A DNA stretch of 64,000 nucleotides from Candidatus Saccharimonadales bacterium (GTDB taxonomy: Bacteria > Patescibacteriota > Saccharimonadia > Saccharimonadales > Saccharimonadaceae). The notes under the pieces were generated by a model. It did no database searches. It was not told where the DNA came from and saw nothing but the letters and a program-made list of their open reading frames with translations. The stretch spans positions 465,232-529,231 of the forward strand of contig DASSDB010000002.1 in the NCBI GenBank assembly GCA_035697325.1. The letters run 5' to 3'. Below, piece by piece: positions 56,198 through 63,964 of the stretch; within the stretch, counting starts at the first letter, position 1; each line of letters opens with the position of its first letter. The translations under genes and the position numbers were made by a program.

Positions 56198-56491
56198 ATG
56201 ACCGCCATCAGCAACTCGCAGCTTGCCACCGTCAAGATCCGTCTCGGCGCGGGCGGACTCGGAGTGATGGTACTCGGTGTCATCTTCTTCATGCTCGCGA
56301 CCAACTGGGACAACCAGGCCGACCGTGTAGCATGGACGTGGATGTTCATCGCCCTCGGCATCGCCGGTGTCCTCGGGAGCCTCCTGATCGGACGTCGCTC
56401 GTTGCTGGCACGGGTCCTCCTGTGGGTGGGCATCGTCATCTTCGTCGCGAGCATCTTCGCGTTGAGGATCGCGCTCACCCTCACTGTCTGA
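56198..56491 (+). CDS. small three-helix membrane protein (GC-rich unit)
   Basis: A 97-residue protein with three membrane segments (GAGGLGVMVLGVIFFMLA about 19-36; WTWMFIALGIAGVLGSLLIG about 45-64; LLWVGIVIFVASIFALRIALTL about 74-95). No family recognised. It has a perfect consensus promoter and a long terminator, the clearest stand-alone GC-rich unit. Confidence 0.6.
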   Translation: MTAISNSQLATVKIRLGAGGLGVMVLGVIFFMLATNWDNQADRVAWTWMFIALGIAGVLGSLLIGRRSLLARVLLWVGIVIFVASIFALRIALTLTV

Positions 56492-56503
56492 GCCCCCCGC
56501 CAC

Positions 56504-56547
56504 CCTGGCCGGAAATACTGCGTCTCCGACGTACTATTCCGGCCAGG
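56504..56547 (+). terminator. terminator of GC-rich membrane-protein unit
   Basis: CCTGGCCGGAA and TTCCGGCCAGG, perfect 11 bp, with a 22-base loop. Confidence 0.8.
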
Positions 56548-56705
56548 TGAGACGGACGGGCTCTTTTTCTTTGTGCACAGAAAGGCTCCCTATGCTTATC
56601 TGCACACAAAGAAGTGTAAAGGTCACCCCAAAAAAACAAGCAAAGGGTGCCATATAAAGACATACGCCCCACTAAATGGAGCATATGTACCTCTGTATAA
56701 ATTCA

Positions 56706-56780
56706 TGGCTGGGGTGGAGGGATTCGAACCCCCGAATGCTGGGACCAGAACCCAGTGCCTTACCACTTGGCGACACCCCA
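56706..56780 (-). tRNA. tRNA-Gln (anticodon CTG)
   Basis: On the minus strand: acceptor TGGGGTG/CACCCCA, D arm GCC...GGC, anticodon stem CTGGG/CCCAG with loop TTCTGGT (anticodon CTG, reads CAG), T arm GGGGG-TTCGAAT-CCCTC (with a G-T pair) and encoded CCA after G. The UGGGG start is typical of tRNA-Gln. Its 3' end is repeated several times at lower coordinates. Promoter at 56800-56828. Confidence 0.92.
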
Positions 56781-56799
56781 ATAGTGTTGGTCGAGTTAA

Positions 56800-56828
56800 A
56801 TTGTACCATTTATAGGTTGTCTTCTCAA
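56800..56828 (-). promoter_or_regulatory. tRNA-Gln promoter
   Basis: On the minus strand TTGAGA (56828-56823), 17 bases, TACAAT (56805-56800), 19 bases before the tRNA. Confidence 0.75.
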
Positions 56829-56928
56829 GAGTGGATGGCATGAGCGTGAGTACCTGCGGTTTTTTGCAAGTTTAAATTTTTTTCTATGGTGTAATTGTAA
56901 GACAAATACGAAAAGGAGAAAAATACGT

Positions 56929-57534
56929 ATGCGAAAAATAATTGTTAGCAATATCGTCTCATTGGATGGTTTTTACGAAGGGCCGGGAAAGAACGTTATG
57001 GTACTTCCGATGGACGGCTCTTTTGATACTCAAAACCTCGAATGTATGAAAAATGCCGATGTCGTTCTGCTGGGCGGAAACTCATACAAATTTTTTGGCG
57101 CTTTTTGGCCGATGATGGAAAACAACCAGGAAACATCTGAAACGAATCGTGAATTTTCAAGGCGTTACAATAAAATTCAAAAGGTTGCGATTTCGAATAG
57201 TCTCACTCTTGATGATGCGCCAGAGGCTTGGAAGACAACGACCCGGATTATCTCGGAAAATGTATATGAAGAACTTGCTAAGCTAAAAGATGAGGATGGT
57301 AAGGACATTGTAATGTATGCAAGTCGCATGCTTTGGAATGACCTGATGCAACATGGTTTAGTGGACGAATTGCACTTTGTGGTTGGAAACGTGGTGCTGG
57401 GTGACGGAACCCCGATCTTTGAAAAGACGATCTCGTATGACGATCCAAATGTGAAACTAGAGCTTTTGGATACGAAAAAAGGAGAAGGATCGAATAATAA
57501 TTTGGTGAAGTACAAGGTAGTCTACAAAGACTAA
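56929..57534 (+). CDS. RibD_C/DHFR-family reductase
   Basis: A 201-residue intact member: IIVSNIVSLDGFYEGPG, DVVLLGGNSYKFFGAFWP, VAISNSLTLDDAPEAWKTT, KDIVMYASRMLWNDLMQHGLVDELHFVVGNVVLGDGTPIFE. This is the fourth family copy in the window and differs clearly from the others. AAAAGGAGAAA precedes the ATG. It ends in a bidirectional terminator. Confidence 0.85.
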   Translation: MRKIIVSNIVSLDGFYEGPGKNVMVLPMDGSFDTQNLECMKNADVVLLGGNSYKFFGAFWPMMENNQETSETNREFSRRYNKIQKVAISNSLTLDDAPEAWKTTTRIISENVYEELAKLKDEDGKDIVMYASRMLWNDLMQHGLVDELHFVVGNVVLGDGTPIFEKTISYDDPNVKLELLDTKKGEGSNNNLVKYKVVYKD

Positions 57535-57571
57535 AAAAACGCCCTCCTGTAAAAGGAGGGCGTTTTTTTAT
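57533..57571. terminator. bidirectional terminator
   Basis: AAAAAACGCCCTCCT and AGGAGGGCGTTTTTT with loop GTAAA, between convergent genes. Confidence 0.9.
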
Positions 57572-58215
57572 TTCTTTCGAAGGTTGAGGGCGCTGAGTGC
57601 CAGGGTGATTTGCCAAGCGATAATCGCGATGACGACGACTCGGTTCATCCAGCCAATAGTTGCTCCAGGTCCGTAGTGACCTCCATTTTGGCCGGCTGTA
57701 CTCATGAAGAGGACAAGGCCAATAAACGGCAGGGCAATAGTAGCGAGAAGCGCGGCCTTCGCTTGCTTCCAGTCTGCATTTTTACGAAGAAGGGCTAAGT
57801 TGAGTAGTATTGCCGCAAGTGGTGCGCCCCATACTGCCAGTGCAGCGCCTATCGAGTGCCAAAGTGCGCTTGTAGTGAGCTGATCTTGAGGTGTGTTCAT
57901 TGGGTCGGAAATACCGATGCCACCAATGATGGCGCCAATGCCCGCAATACAAAGAAGCACAAGTCCTACGCGTCCGTAAATGTTTTTAATTTGTGACTTT
58001 AGCATGATAAATAGCGCAAGATGGCTAAGACCAAGAAGGATAAAGTTGAGTTGGCCGATCCAGCCAAAGTTTCCTCTTGAGTAAATACTGAGCGTCACCC
58101 ATGAAGGATCAACCTCGGGCTTTATTATGTGAAGCAATGCAAGCAGGATGAGATAAGCAATGCTGATTCCGATAACTGCCTTTGCGGCAACCATCGATAA
58201 GTTTGATGTTTTCAT
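57568..58215 (-). CDS. DUF998-like membrane protein
   Basis: A 215-residue protein with about six membrane segments. YSRGNFGWIGQLNFILLGLSHLALFIML and MNTPQDQLTTSALWHSIGAALAVWG fit the DUF998 family of unknown function. ATG 58215 follows AAAAGGAATAT. It lies downstream of the ArsR-SRPBCC gene (36 bases) in the same direction and is probably part of that operon. Confidence 0.75.
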   Translation of the reverse strand: MKTSNLSMVAAKAVIGISIAYLILLALLHIIKPEVDPSWVTLSIYSRGNFGWIGQLNFILLGLSHLALFIMLKSQIKNIYGRVGLVLLCIAGIGAIIGGIGISDPMNTPQDQLTTSALWHSIGAALAVWGAPLAAILLNLALLRKNADWKQAKAALLATIALPFIGLVLFMSTAGQNGGHYGPGATIGWMNRVVVIAIIAWQITLALSALNLRKK

Positions 58216-58250
58216 ATATTCCTTTTCCAGAACGCGAATATAAGAGCGTC

Positions 58251-59012
58251 TTATAACTCTTGGGCCAGCCTCAACCATGATGCCTGTAGCTGGTGTACGG
58301 CCTTGCTTGCGGTTGATGTTTTTGTAAGTTTCGTCTTTCCGCCCGTCAACTGCTCTAATGTGATCGTTACAAGGGCCTGCGGGCGTGTGCTGCTCGGCTC
58401 GCCAAAACCATCAGTATATGTGAGTCGCTGATAAGGAGTGACCTCTTTATACTGGCCACTTACCACAATTTCTTGTCCATGTGGATTTTCAATTGCAAAA
58501 CGCCACATGCCGCCTACGCGTACGTCGTTGTAGCAGTTTGCAAGCCGTATCGTTGATGCTCCCCACCATCTTTCTATGTGCCTAGGTTCTGTATACGCAT
58601 CCCAAACTTGCCGAGGCGTTGCGTTGAATACGTGACTCATAGTAAGAGTTTGATTTGAGGGTTTGCTTGTGTGACTAGGCTTATCGGCGGCCACATCCGT
58701 ACCTTGTAGATAATGATCGAGTGATTCGAGGCGTGTATCCAAAGTTGTCTGGTACTCCAAGAGGTGTTTGGCCGCCATCTGAATCCGCTCATCAGAGAGA
58801 CGAATAATATACTGGCGACCAACACGCTCTTTTGTGATGAGCTGCGCTGCCTCAAGAATCTTTATATGCTTAGATACGGCAGGAAGCGACATAGCATACG
58901 CATTTGCCAATTGATTGACCGATTGCTCTTTGTGGAGTACGCGCTGAAGAATATCCCTTCGGGTAGGGTCAGAAAGAGCGCTAAAGATGTTGCTAAGACT
59001 AGCATTAACCAT
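58251..59012 (-). CDS. ArsR-family regulator fused to SRPBCC/AHSA1 domain
   Basis: A 253-residue two-domain protein. Residues 1-100 are an ArsR winged helix (NIFSALSDPTRRDILQRVL, SVNQLANAYAMSLPAVSKHIKILEAAQLI), with no obvious metal-binding cysteines. From about 120, TLTMSHVFNATPRQVWDAYTEPRHIERWWGAS and GGMWRFAIENPHGQEIVVSG form an AHSA1 domain, probably a ligand sensor. TATAAT and the TATAGT-TTAACC operator motif cover the start, so it is likely autoregulated; the same motif precedes two other genes. Confidence 0.82.
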   Translation of the reverse strand: MVNASLSNIFSALSDPTRRDILQRVLHKEQSVNQLANAYAMSLPAVSKHIKILEAAQLITKERVGRQYIIRLSDERIQMAAKHLLEYQTTLDTRLESLDHYLQGTDVAADKPSHTSKPSNQTLTMSHVFNATPRQVWDAYTEPRHIERWWGASTIRLANCYNDVRVGGMWRFAIENPHGQEIVVSGQYKEVTPYQRLTYTDGFGEPSSTRPQALVTITLEQLTGGKTKLTKTSTASKAVHQLQASWLRLAQEL

Positions 59013-59025
59013 AGGGTTAACTATA
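59004..59025 (-). promoter_or_regulatory. shared -10/operator motif (copy B)
   Basis: Minus strand: TATAGTTAACCCTATGG then TTAAT; the ATG of the regulator lies inside the dyad. Confidence 0.6.
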
Positions 59026-59061
59026 TTATAATTCGCGTTCTTGTCAATATTAGTAGTTTTG

Positions 59062-59526
59062 TTAGACTCGAGTTCCTTTAAGATCGTAAGCCACCATACC
59101 AGGTTCGTTTTCGTGGCCTGGATCGGGACGCCATCCACCTTCAAATGAATTGCCATCTTTGCTGATGGTTGCGTGCATAGTAGCGCCAGCGTCCATGTGA
59201 ATAGTCAACTCATTGTCTTCGAGGCTCCAAGTGTAGGGCACGGGGATAGGCGCCATATTGGAATAAACGAGAGAGGTGAGCGCATCTTTTTCTGCGTCGT
59301 AGCCCACAAGCTCTAAGCCGGTTGGCTCAAACATACCAGCAAAGTCGATGCGAGTTGTTTGCTTGAGGAAGAAGCCGCCCGGTAACCATTCAAGGCTGAT
59401 TTCGCCGGTAATATTGTCTTCTTCGGCTCCTAGTGTGCGGCCAGTAACTTTCCATTTTCCGACCATAGGATCAAGTGACTTTAGTTTTGGATTTGGTGTA
59501 GGCATTTGTGAATTTGTATCTGCCAT
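59062..59526 (-). CDS. DUF1579 family protein
   Basis: A 154-residue beta-rich protein: LKSLDPMVGKWKVTGRTL, FLKQTTRIDFAG, LELVGYDAEKDALTSLVYSN and HATISKDGNSFEGGWRPDPG, like DUF1579/lipocalin-type proteins of unknown function. AAAAAGGAGAATACT precedes the ATG. The third copy of the operator motif lies 54 bases upstream, linking it with the ArsR-SRPBCC gene downstream. Confidence 0.78.
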   Translation of the reverse strand: MADTNSQMPTPNPKLKSLDPMVGKWKVTGRTLGAEEDNITGEISLEWLPGGFFLKQTTRIDFAGMFEPTGLELVGYDAEKDALTSLVYSNMAPIPVPYTWSLEDNELTIHMDAGATMHATISKDGNSFEGGWRPDPGHENEPGMVAYDLKGTRV

Positions 59527-59579
59527 AGTATAGTATTCTCCTTTTTCATTATATCCTCGATACTTCTAATATCGATTCA

Positions 59580-59601
59580 GTTAACCCTTTGGTTTACTAT
59601 A
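59580..59601 (-). promoter_or_regulatory. shared -10/operator motif (copy C)
   Basis: Minus strand: TATAGTAAACCAAAGGG then TTAAC; matches copies A and B at most positions. Confidence 0.6.
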
Positions 59602-59645
59602 AGAAGTTAATCATGTTAAAATAAATAAAACTTGCAAAAAACCGT

Positions 59646-60506
59646 ATGAATAAAGAATTTTTAAGAACATCTCGTTTTTTCCAGAAAACGTATAGACATA
59701 AGGGCATCCTAAACTCTCAGAACTTTGAAAAAGAAGTTGATCTGCGATGCTATGAGCCATCACCAGAGATGGCTGAGTTTGTTGACGTATATTTTATAGC
59801 CCGCTGGGACCGGCAAGGAAAGCTGCCTTATATTGCCGCGGACATATTGACGCAGCCAGTCGTGAATCTGTTTTTTACGGCTGGAGGTGCTTTTGTGCAA
59901 TGGCCGGCGATGGGCGTGCGGCGCTTTAAAGTCGGTGATTCGGGAGTGTATGCCGGCGTAAAATTTAAGCCTGGCGCGTTTTATTCTTTTTGCGCGGAAT
60001 TGCAAGTCGATACAAAGACGCCTGCTGATACGTTCTTTCCTGGGGCGACATCACAGTTCAGTAGCGAATTGTTGCGTCTAGCGGATGGAGATATATTGGA
60101 GGGCATGGAACGATTGCTATTAGATATGCGACCCCAGCTACACTCAAAACAGGAAGTAGTTGCGAAAGTGATGCGTGATATTGCCGAGAATTCAGCACAT
60201 TCTGTTGGGTCGCTTGCAGAAAAGTACAAGATAAGTGAGCGCACCTTGCAACAAATAGCAAAACAGTATGTAGGCATAGGTATTAAGCAGGTGATGATGC
60301 GGACTCGGCTACTCACTGCTGTGGAATATGGTTTGGAGAAAAAGCCGAACTGGACAACGATTGCGGCCGAGCTAAATTACAGCACACAGTCCCACTTTAC
60401 GAATGATTTTAAGCGTTACATAGGTGTGTCGCCGTCGCAATATACAAAACTTACTACGATTGATGAACTGGAGCCAATAGCAGAAAAGAGTACCGTGATA
60501 CTATAA
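59646..60506 (+). CDS. AraC-family transcriptional regulator
   Basis: A 286-residue protein with an N-terminal effector-type domain (EMAEFVDVYFIARWDRQGKLPY, ILTQPVVNLFFTAGGAF, GVKFKPGAFYSF), and a C-terminal double HTH: SVGSLAEKYKISERTLQQIAKQYVGIGIKQVMMRTRLL and WTTIAAELNYSTQSHFTNDFKRYIGVSPSQY. It probably controls a neighbouring gene, for example the DUF1801 gene 4 bases downstream in the same operon. Confidence 0.88.
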   Translation: MNKEFLRTSRFFQKTYRHKGILNSQNFEKEVDLRCYEPSPEMAEFVDVYFIARWDRQGKLPYIAADILTQPVVNLFFTAGGAFVQWPAMGVRRFKVGDSGVYAGVKFKPGAFYSFCAELQVDTKTPADTFFPGATSQFSSELLRLADGDILEGMERLLLDMRPQLHSKQEVVAKVMRDIAENSAHSVGSLAEKYKISERTLQQIAKQYVGIGIKQVMMRTRLLTAVEYGLEKKPNWTTIAAELNYSTQSHFTNDFKRYIGVSPSQYTKLTTIDELEPIAEKSTVIL

Positions 60507-60510
60507 GCAT

Positions 60511-60900
60511 ATGAATTATGAAAAAAATCCACAGGTGGATGAATATATAGCCGCGTTACCCATGTGGCAGCAAAAAATGTATCAAAAAGTGCGTGATTTG
60601 GTGCATGTGGCGGATCCTGCGGTAGAAGAAGTGATAAAACGGCGTGTACAGCCATATTTTGTCCTTGGAGGGAATATTTGCGCCTTTCTTGCCGCAAAGG
60701 ATCATATTAATGTTTTTATTTATGACCCGATTGCACCAGACCCGGAGAGGCTTATTAACCAAGGCCATAATAATCTTACGGCGCGATCGATCCAGCTTTA
60801 TGAAGGTGATGTAATTAATGAAAAGGCATTCATCGCTTTATTTAAAGCAGTTATCGCTAACAATCGTGCCGGGGGTTGGCGCAAAGTTAAAGACAAATAG
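60511..60900 (+). CDS. DUF1801 domain protein
   Basis: A 129-residue protein: QVDEYIAALPMWQQKMYQKVRDLV, AVEEVIKRRVQPYFVLGGNICAF and KDHINVFIYD, typical of DUF1801. Function unknown. It overlaps no other gene and follows the AraC regulator directly, suggesting joint transcription. Confidence 0.8.
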   Translation: MNYEKNPQVDEYIAALPMWQQKMYQKVRDLVHVADPAVEEVIKRRVQPYFVLGGNICAFLAAKDHINVFIYDPIAPDPERLINQGHNNLTARSIQLYEGDVINEKAFIALFKAVIANNRAGGWRKVKDK

Positions 60901-60903
60901 GCA

Positions 60904-63219
60904 CTATACCTCGTAGTGTTTTTGCTTGAGTTTGTCGCCGGCAATGGCGGCCAGTTTATATTGTATGAGCGCTACAACAAAAACAATGCCAATAACGGGC
61001 CATAAATATATCCAGTTGGGCTGCGTAAAATCAAAGAAGCTGCGGCCAAAGTTGAACCCGAATGTCGCAAACGCGATAACAATGACAGATACGATATACA
61101 ACCAACGAGCCGTTTTGGCTGCTGTGTCGTATATGACACCCAGCATTCGTGACGCCAGAAATACTAGGTAAACACCAAAGAATACGGTGATGATGACAGT
61201 CATAGTGCGGATATCAGCATGGTTGGGCGCGTGCAGTTGGGTCATCAGCCAGTAGCTAAAGGCGATTGCAATACCGGTAAGGGACGCAATCGGCACAACC
61301 GCCCATAATGTATCCCGCCAGAAATGTTTTGGCTGTACGCGATGTTGTGGGCTCGGTGGAAATAGCGTCCACATAATGGTAGGCAGCGTAACGAGAAAAA
61401 TATTCATAAAAGTGATATGGCGTGGATCGAAAGGAAAGCGAAGTCCGAGTGCCAAGGTTGTCAAAAGGAGAATAATACCATAAATAATTTTATGGAAGAA
61501 TAAGACTGAAATCACCTCAATCGCTTGCATGATGCGGTTGCCTAGGTGCATGCCGAGTGGAAGTGCGGTAAAGGAATTATTAAGGAGCACTATATCGGCA
61601 ACTCGGCGGCTGGCCGAAGCTCCGGAAAACATGGCGACGCCAAGGTTGGCTTTTTTAAGTGCAAGGGCGTCATTAACACCATCACCTACCATACCGGTGA
61701 AATCTCCATCTTTCTGAAACGTTGCGATGAGACGCTCTTTTTGTTCTGGGAGAACGCGTGCAAAAATAGTCGTTTTCTTGACAGTTTTATCCCAGTCGCG
61801 ATCATTTAATAGCGCAAGCTCCGCTCCCGTAATAACACGCTCAGGGTTAGAAATACCTACTTCCCGAGCGACATATTTGACCGTCTCAGGATTGTCACCG
61901 CTAATGACGCGTAGACTCACTCCATTCTTTTGCAAATACGCAACGGTGTCTTGAACGCCCTCGCGCAAGGCGTTTTTCAAAAGGATGATACCTACAGCTT
62001 CACCATTAACAACATTTTTAATTGAGGTTTTCTGGTCCTCAAATAAAGCAACAAGGAGCACGCGCTGGCCTTCACTGGTTGCATGTTTAATCTGTTTTTG
62101 AAGAGATGGGGTGATGGTGCTTACCTTACCTAAAAATTCAGGAGCTCCTATAAGAATAGTATGTGCCGTACCATTGAGTTTGACACGAACGCCACTCGTT
62201 TTGCGCTCCGAGGAGAAGGCAAGCGTATCTATGACAGTATATTTTTTTGGAAGCGACAATGCGTTGGAAATAGCCTGACTAGTAGCATTATCGCCTTCTT
62301 TAGTAGCGACGGCCACAAGGCTTTCGATGAGGGTTTGGTTTTTCTCGTACTTCTTTGTAAGCGAAAGTGATTCAAAACCGATTTCCTCACTAGTGAGTGT
62401 TCCGGTTTTATCAACACACAGCACGGATAGCAAGGCCATGGCTTCAATGGCTGAAAGTTTTTGCGGGAGTACCTTTGCTTGTGCGAGCTTTAATGACCCA
62501 AAGGCAAGAAGCAGTGAACTTGCAAGAAGGAGGCCTTCGGGCACGATGGTAACCGCCGCGGAAGTGATTGTTTTAAATATTGTTACCGCGTCGAGTCCAG
62601 AGGCTTTATAGACGACAAAAATGAGAAACGCTAGTACAAGGGCGCCATACGTCAGAAACGTAATGGCGCGACTAATTGCCTTTTGAAGCGGGGTGAGTTG
62701 AGGAGTGTACCGCTTAAGGGTTGCGGTCATGGCGCCGGCTTTTGTGTTTGCGCCTACGGCATTAACGCGTACGATAGCATTACCCGCAACAACGGCACTT
62801 GCTGCGAAAACGGTCGATTTGGCTGGCTTTTCAACAGAGGCAGATTCTCCTGTCAGCATACTTTCATCTACTTCGAGTCCGGTGCTTTTTAGAACTTCAC
62901 CATCTGCGGGAATCTCATCGCCAGTCAGTAACTTAATTGTGTCACCTTGTTGAAGCTGATCGTAAAGTATTTCATCGTAGGTATCGTTTTGCATGAGCCT
63001 GCGAGCGTGGGGAGCGCTCATGAGTTCGAGTTTTTTAAGCGCCAACCTGGCCCGCATTTCCTGAATGATAGCCAAGAGGGTGTTAAGGATAATAACAAAG
63101 GATATAAAAAAAGCATCGCGGGTTTCGCCAAGAAAAAGCAGCGTGGTGCCCAAGAGCAATATAGCGATAACAATAGGCGACACAAAGTTGCGTCGTACGA
63201 TAATAAGAAAATCTTTCAC
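60904..63219 (-). CDS. P-type cation-transporting ATPase, CtpE-like
   Basis: A 771-residue P-type ATPase: actuator TGES (ESMLTGESASVEKPA, about 125), membrane motif TIVPEGLLLASSL (PEGL, about 220), LCVDKTGTLT (phosphorylated Asp about 275), KTTIFARVLPEQK and MVGDGVNDALALKKANLGVAM, then six C-terminal membrane segments. PEGL in place of the common P-E-x/CPC sites matches the CtpE group, linked to calcium uptake in mycobacteria; the ion here is inference. GTG start, TATACT at 63226-63231, leaderless. The N-terminal domain is short. Confidence 0.9.
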   Translation of the reverse strand: MKDFLIIVRRNFVSPIVIAILLLGTTLLFLGETRDAFFISFVIILNTLLAIIQEMRARLALKKLELMSAPHARRLMQNDTYDEILYDQLQQGDTIKLLTGDEIPADGEVLKSTGLEVDESMLTGESASVEKPAKSTVFAASAVVAGNAIVRVNAVGANTKAGAMTATLKRYTPQLTPLQKAISRAITFLTYGALVLAFLIFVVYKASGLDAVTIFKTITSAAVTIVPEGLLLASSLLLAFGSLKLAQAKVLPQKLSAIEAMALLSVLCVDKTGTLTSEEIGFESLSLTKKYEKNQTLIESLVAVATKEGDNATSQAISNALSLPKKYTVIDTLAFSSERKTSGVRVKLNGTAHTILIGAPEFLGKVSTITPSLQKQIKHATSEGQRVLLVALFEDQKTSIKNVVNGEAVGIILLKNALREGVQDTVAYLQKNGVSLRVISGDNPETVKYVAREVGISNPERVITGAELALLNDRDWDKTVKKTTIFARVLPEQKERLIATFQKDGDFTGMVGDGVNDALALKKANLGVAMFSGASASRRVADIVLLNNSFTALPLGMHLGNRIMQAIEVISVLFFHKIIYGIILLLTTLALGLRFPFDPRHITFMNIFLVTLPTIMWTLFPPSPQHRVQPKHFWRDTLWAVVPIASLTGIAIAFSYWLMTQLHAPNHADIRTMTVIITVFFGVYLVFLASRMLGVIYDTAAKTARWLYIVSVIVIAFATFGFNFGRSFFDFTQPNWIYLWPVIGIVFVVALIQYKLAAIAGDKLKQKHYEV

Positions 63220-63277
63220 CTTATTAGTATAGCAGCAAGGTACAGATTAGAGGTGGTAAATAATTTGAGATGTATCA

Positions 63278-63315
63278 CAGCGTGGAGGGCGGCTCTTAGG
63301 CTACCCTCCACACTG
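63278..63315 (-). terminator. terminator of NTF2-like unit
   Basis: GTGGAGGG/CCCTCCAC with flanking CAG/CTG, 14-base loop. Confidence 0.7.
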
Positions 63316-63334
63316 TACGCCCATGATGGGACTG

Positions 63335-63766
63335 CTAGATCAACTGGCTCAATGTGTTCATGCGGTCACTCACGACCACCACATGTACGATCTTGCCTGC
63401 GTTGTTGAAGGTGAGCGAGTCCATTGACTTGACTGTGATCTTCTTGTTGGTGGCCGGCAGGATCTCGCGTCCGTCGCGAGTCATCAGCGGCCCGTCGTGG
63501 GTGACGGTCATGGTGTAGAATGCGCCGAGACGATTGTCGTCGACGATCATTTCCTTGATGGTGACGTTGCGGCCGAAGTCGGAAAACATCATGCGCTGAC
63601 GGTCGAGCTCGACGACAAACTGAGCGAAGTCGAGCGGCACTTCGATCCCGGGCAGCATTGCCAGGAACGTTTCTGTGTCGATGACGGCTGCCATCGCACT
63701 CGTGTTGTTGCTTGCGATTGCTTCGTTGAGACGACGATAGATCTCGCCGTACTGGCTGTAACGCAT
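63335..63766 (-). CDS. SnoaL/NTF2-like protein (GC-rich unit)
   Basis: A 143-residue protein fitting the NTF2-like fold: a helix pair (YGEIYRRLNEAIASNN, MAAVIDTETFLAML), MFSDFGRNVTIKEMIVDDNRLGAFYTMTVTHDG and a closing ITVKSMDSLTFNNAGKIVHVVVVSD, the strand pattern of SnoaL-like polyketide-cyclase domains. The catalytic role is not evident. GAGGGAG lies upstream of ATG 63766, promoter TATACT about 45 bases further. Confidence 0.6.
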   Translation of the reverse strand: MRYSQYGEIYRRLNEAIASNNTSAMAAVIDTETFLAMLPGIEVPLDFAQFVVELDRQRMMFSDFGRNVTIKEMIVDDNRLGAFYTMTVTHDGPLMTRDGREILPATNKKITVKSMDSLTFNNAGKIVHVVVVSDRMNTLSQLI

Positions 63767-63897
63767 GATACTCCCTCGGTAGTCGGTACGGTAGTAGGGC
63801 GCATGGAATAGTATATAAGGCTTTTTGTCTCAGTCAAATATTCCATTTGAACCACAAAGATATCTCATGTATGGTTAGTAGCGTACGATACCAAAGA

Positions 63898-63925
63898 AAG
63901 AGCCCTTAAAGAGGCTCATTCTTTT
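63898..63925. terminator. hairpin of unclear ownership
   Basis: AGAGCC/GGCTC hairpin followed by ATTCTTTT, in the stretch 63820-63964 where no gene is visible. Confidence 0.4.
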
Positions 63926-63964
63926 GCACTTTGACAGTTTCTACTGATTAAGATGGGAAGAGAA

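Noticed and set aside
56573-56815. ORF reading MAGVEGFEPPNAGTRTQCL on the plus strand.
   Set aside because: It is the antisense translation of tRNA-Gln, a well-known artefact (GFEPP), not a protein.
56857-59644. A 17-base sequence (AAACTTGCAAAAAACCG) occurs inverted at 56857-56873 and direct at 59628-59644, flanking 2.8 kb.
   Set aside because: It is short and A/T-rich; one such match in a window this size is not far from chance, and no transposase or target duplication is present.
5094-63766. Integron-type gene cassettes with attC sites.
   Set aside because: Cassettes are dispersed, in both orientations, with own promoters, and their terminal hairpins do not share attC-like boxes; no integron integrase is present.
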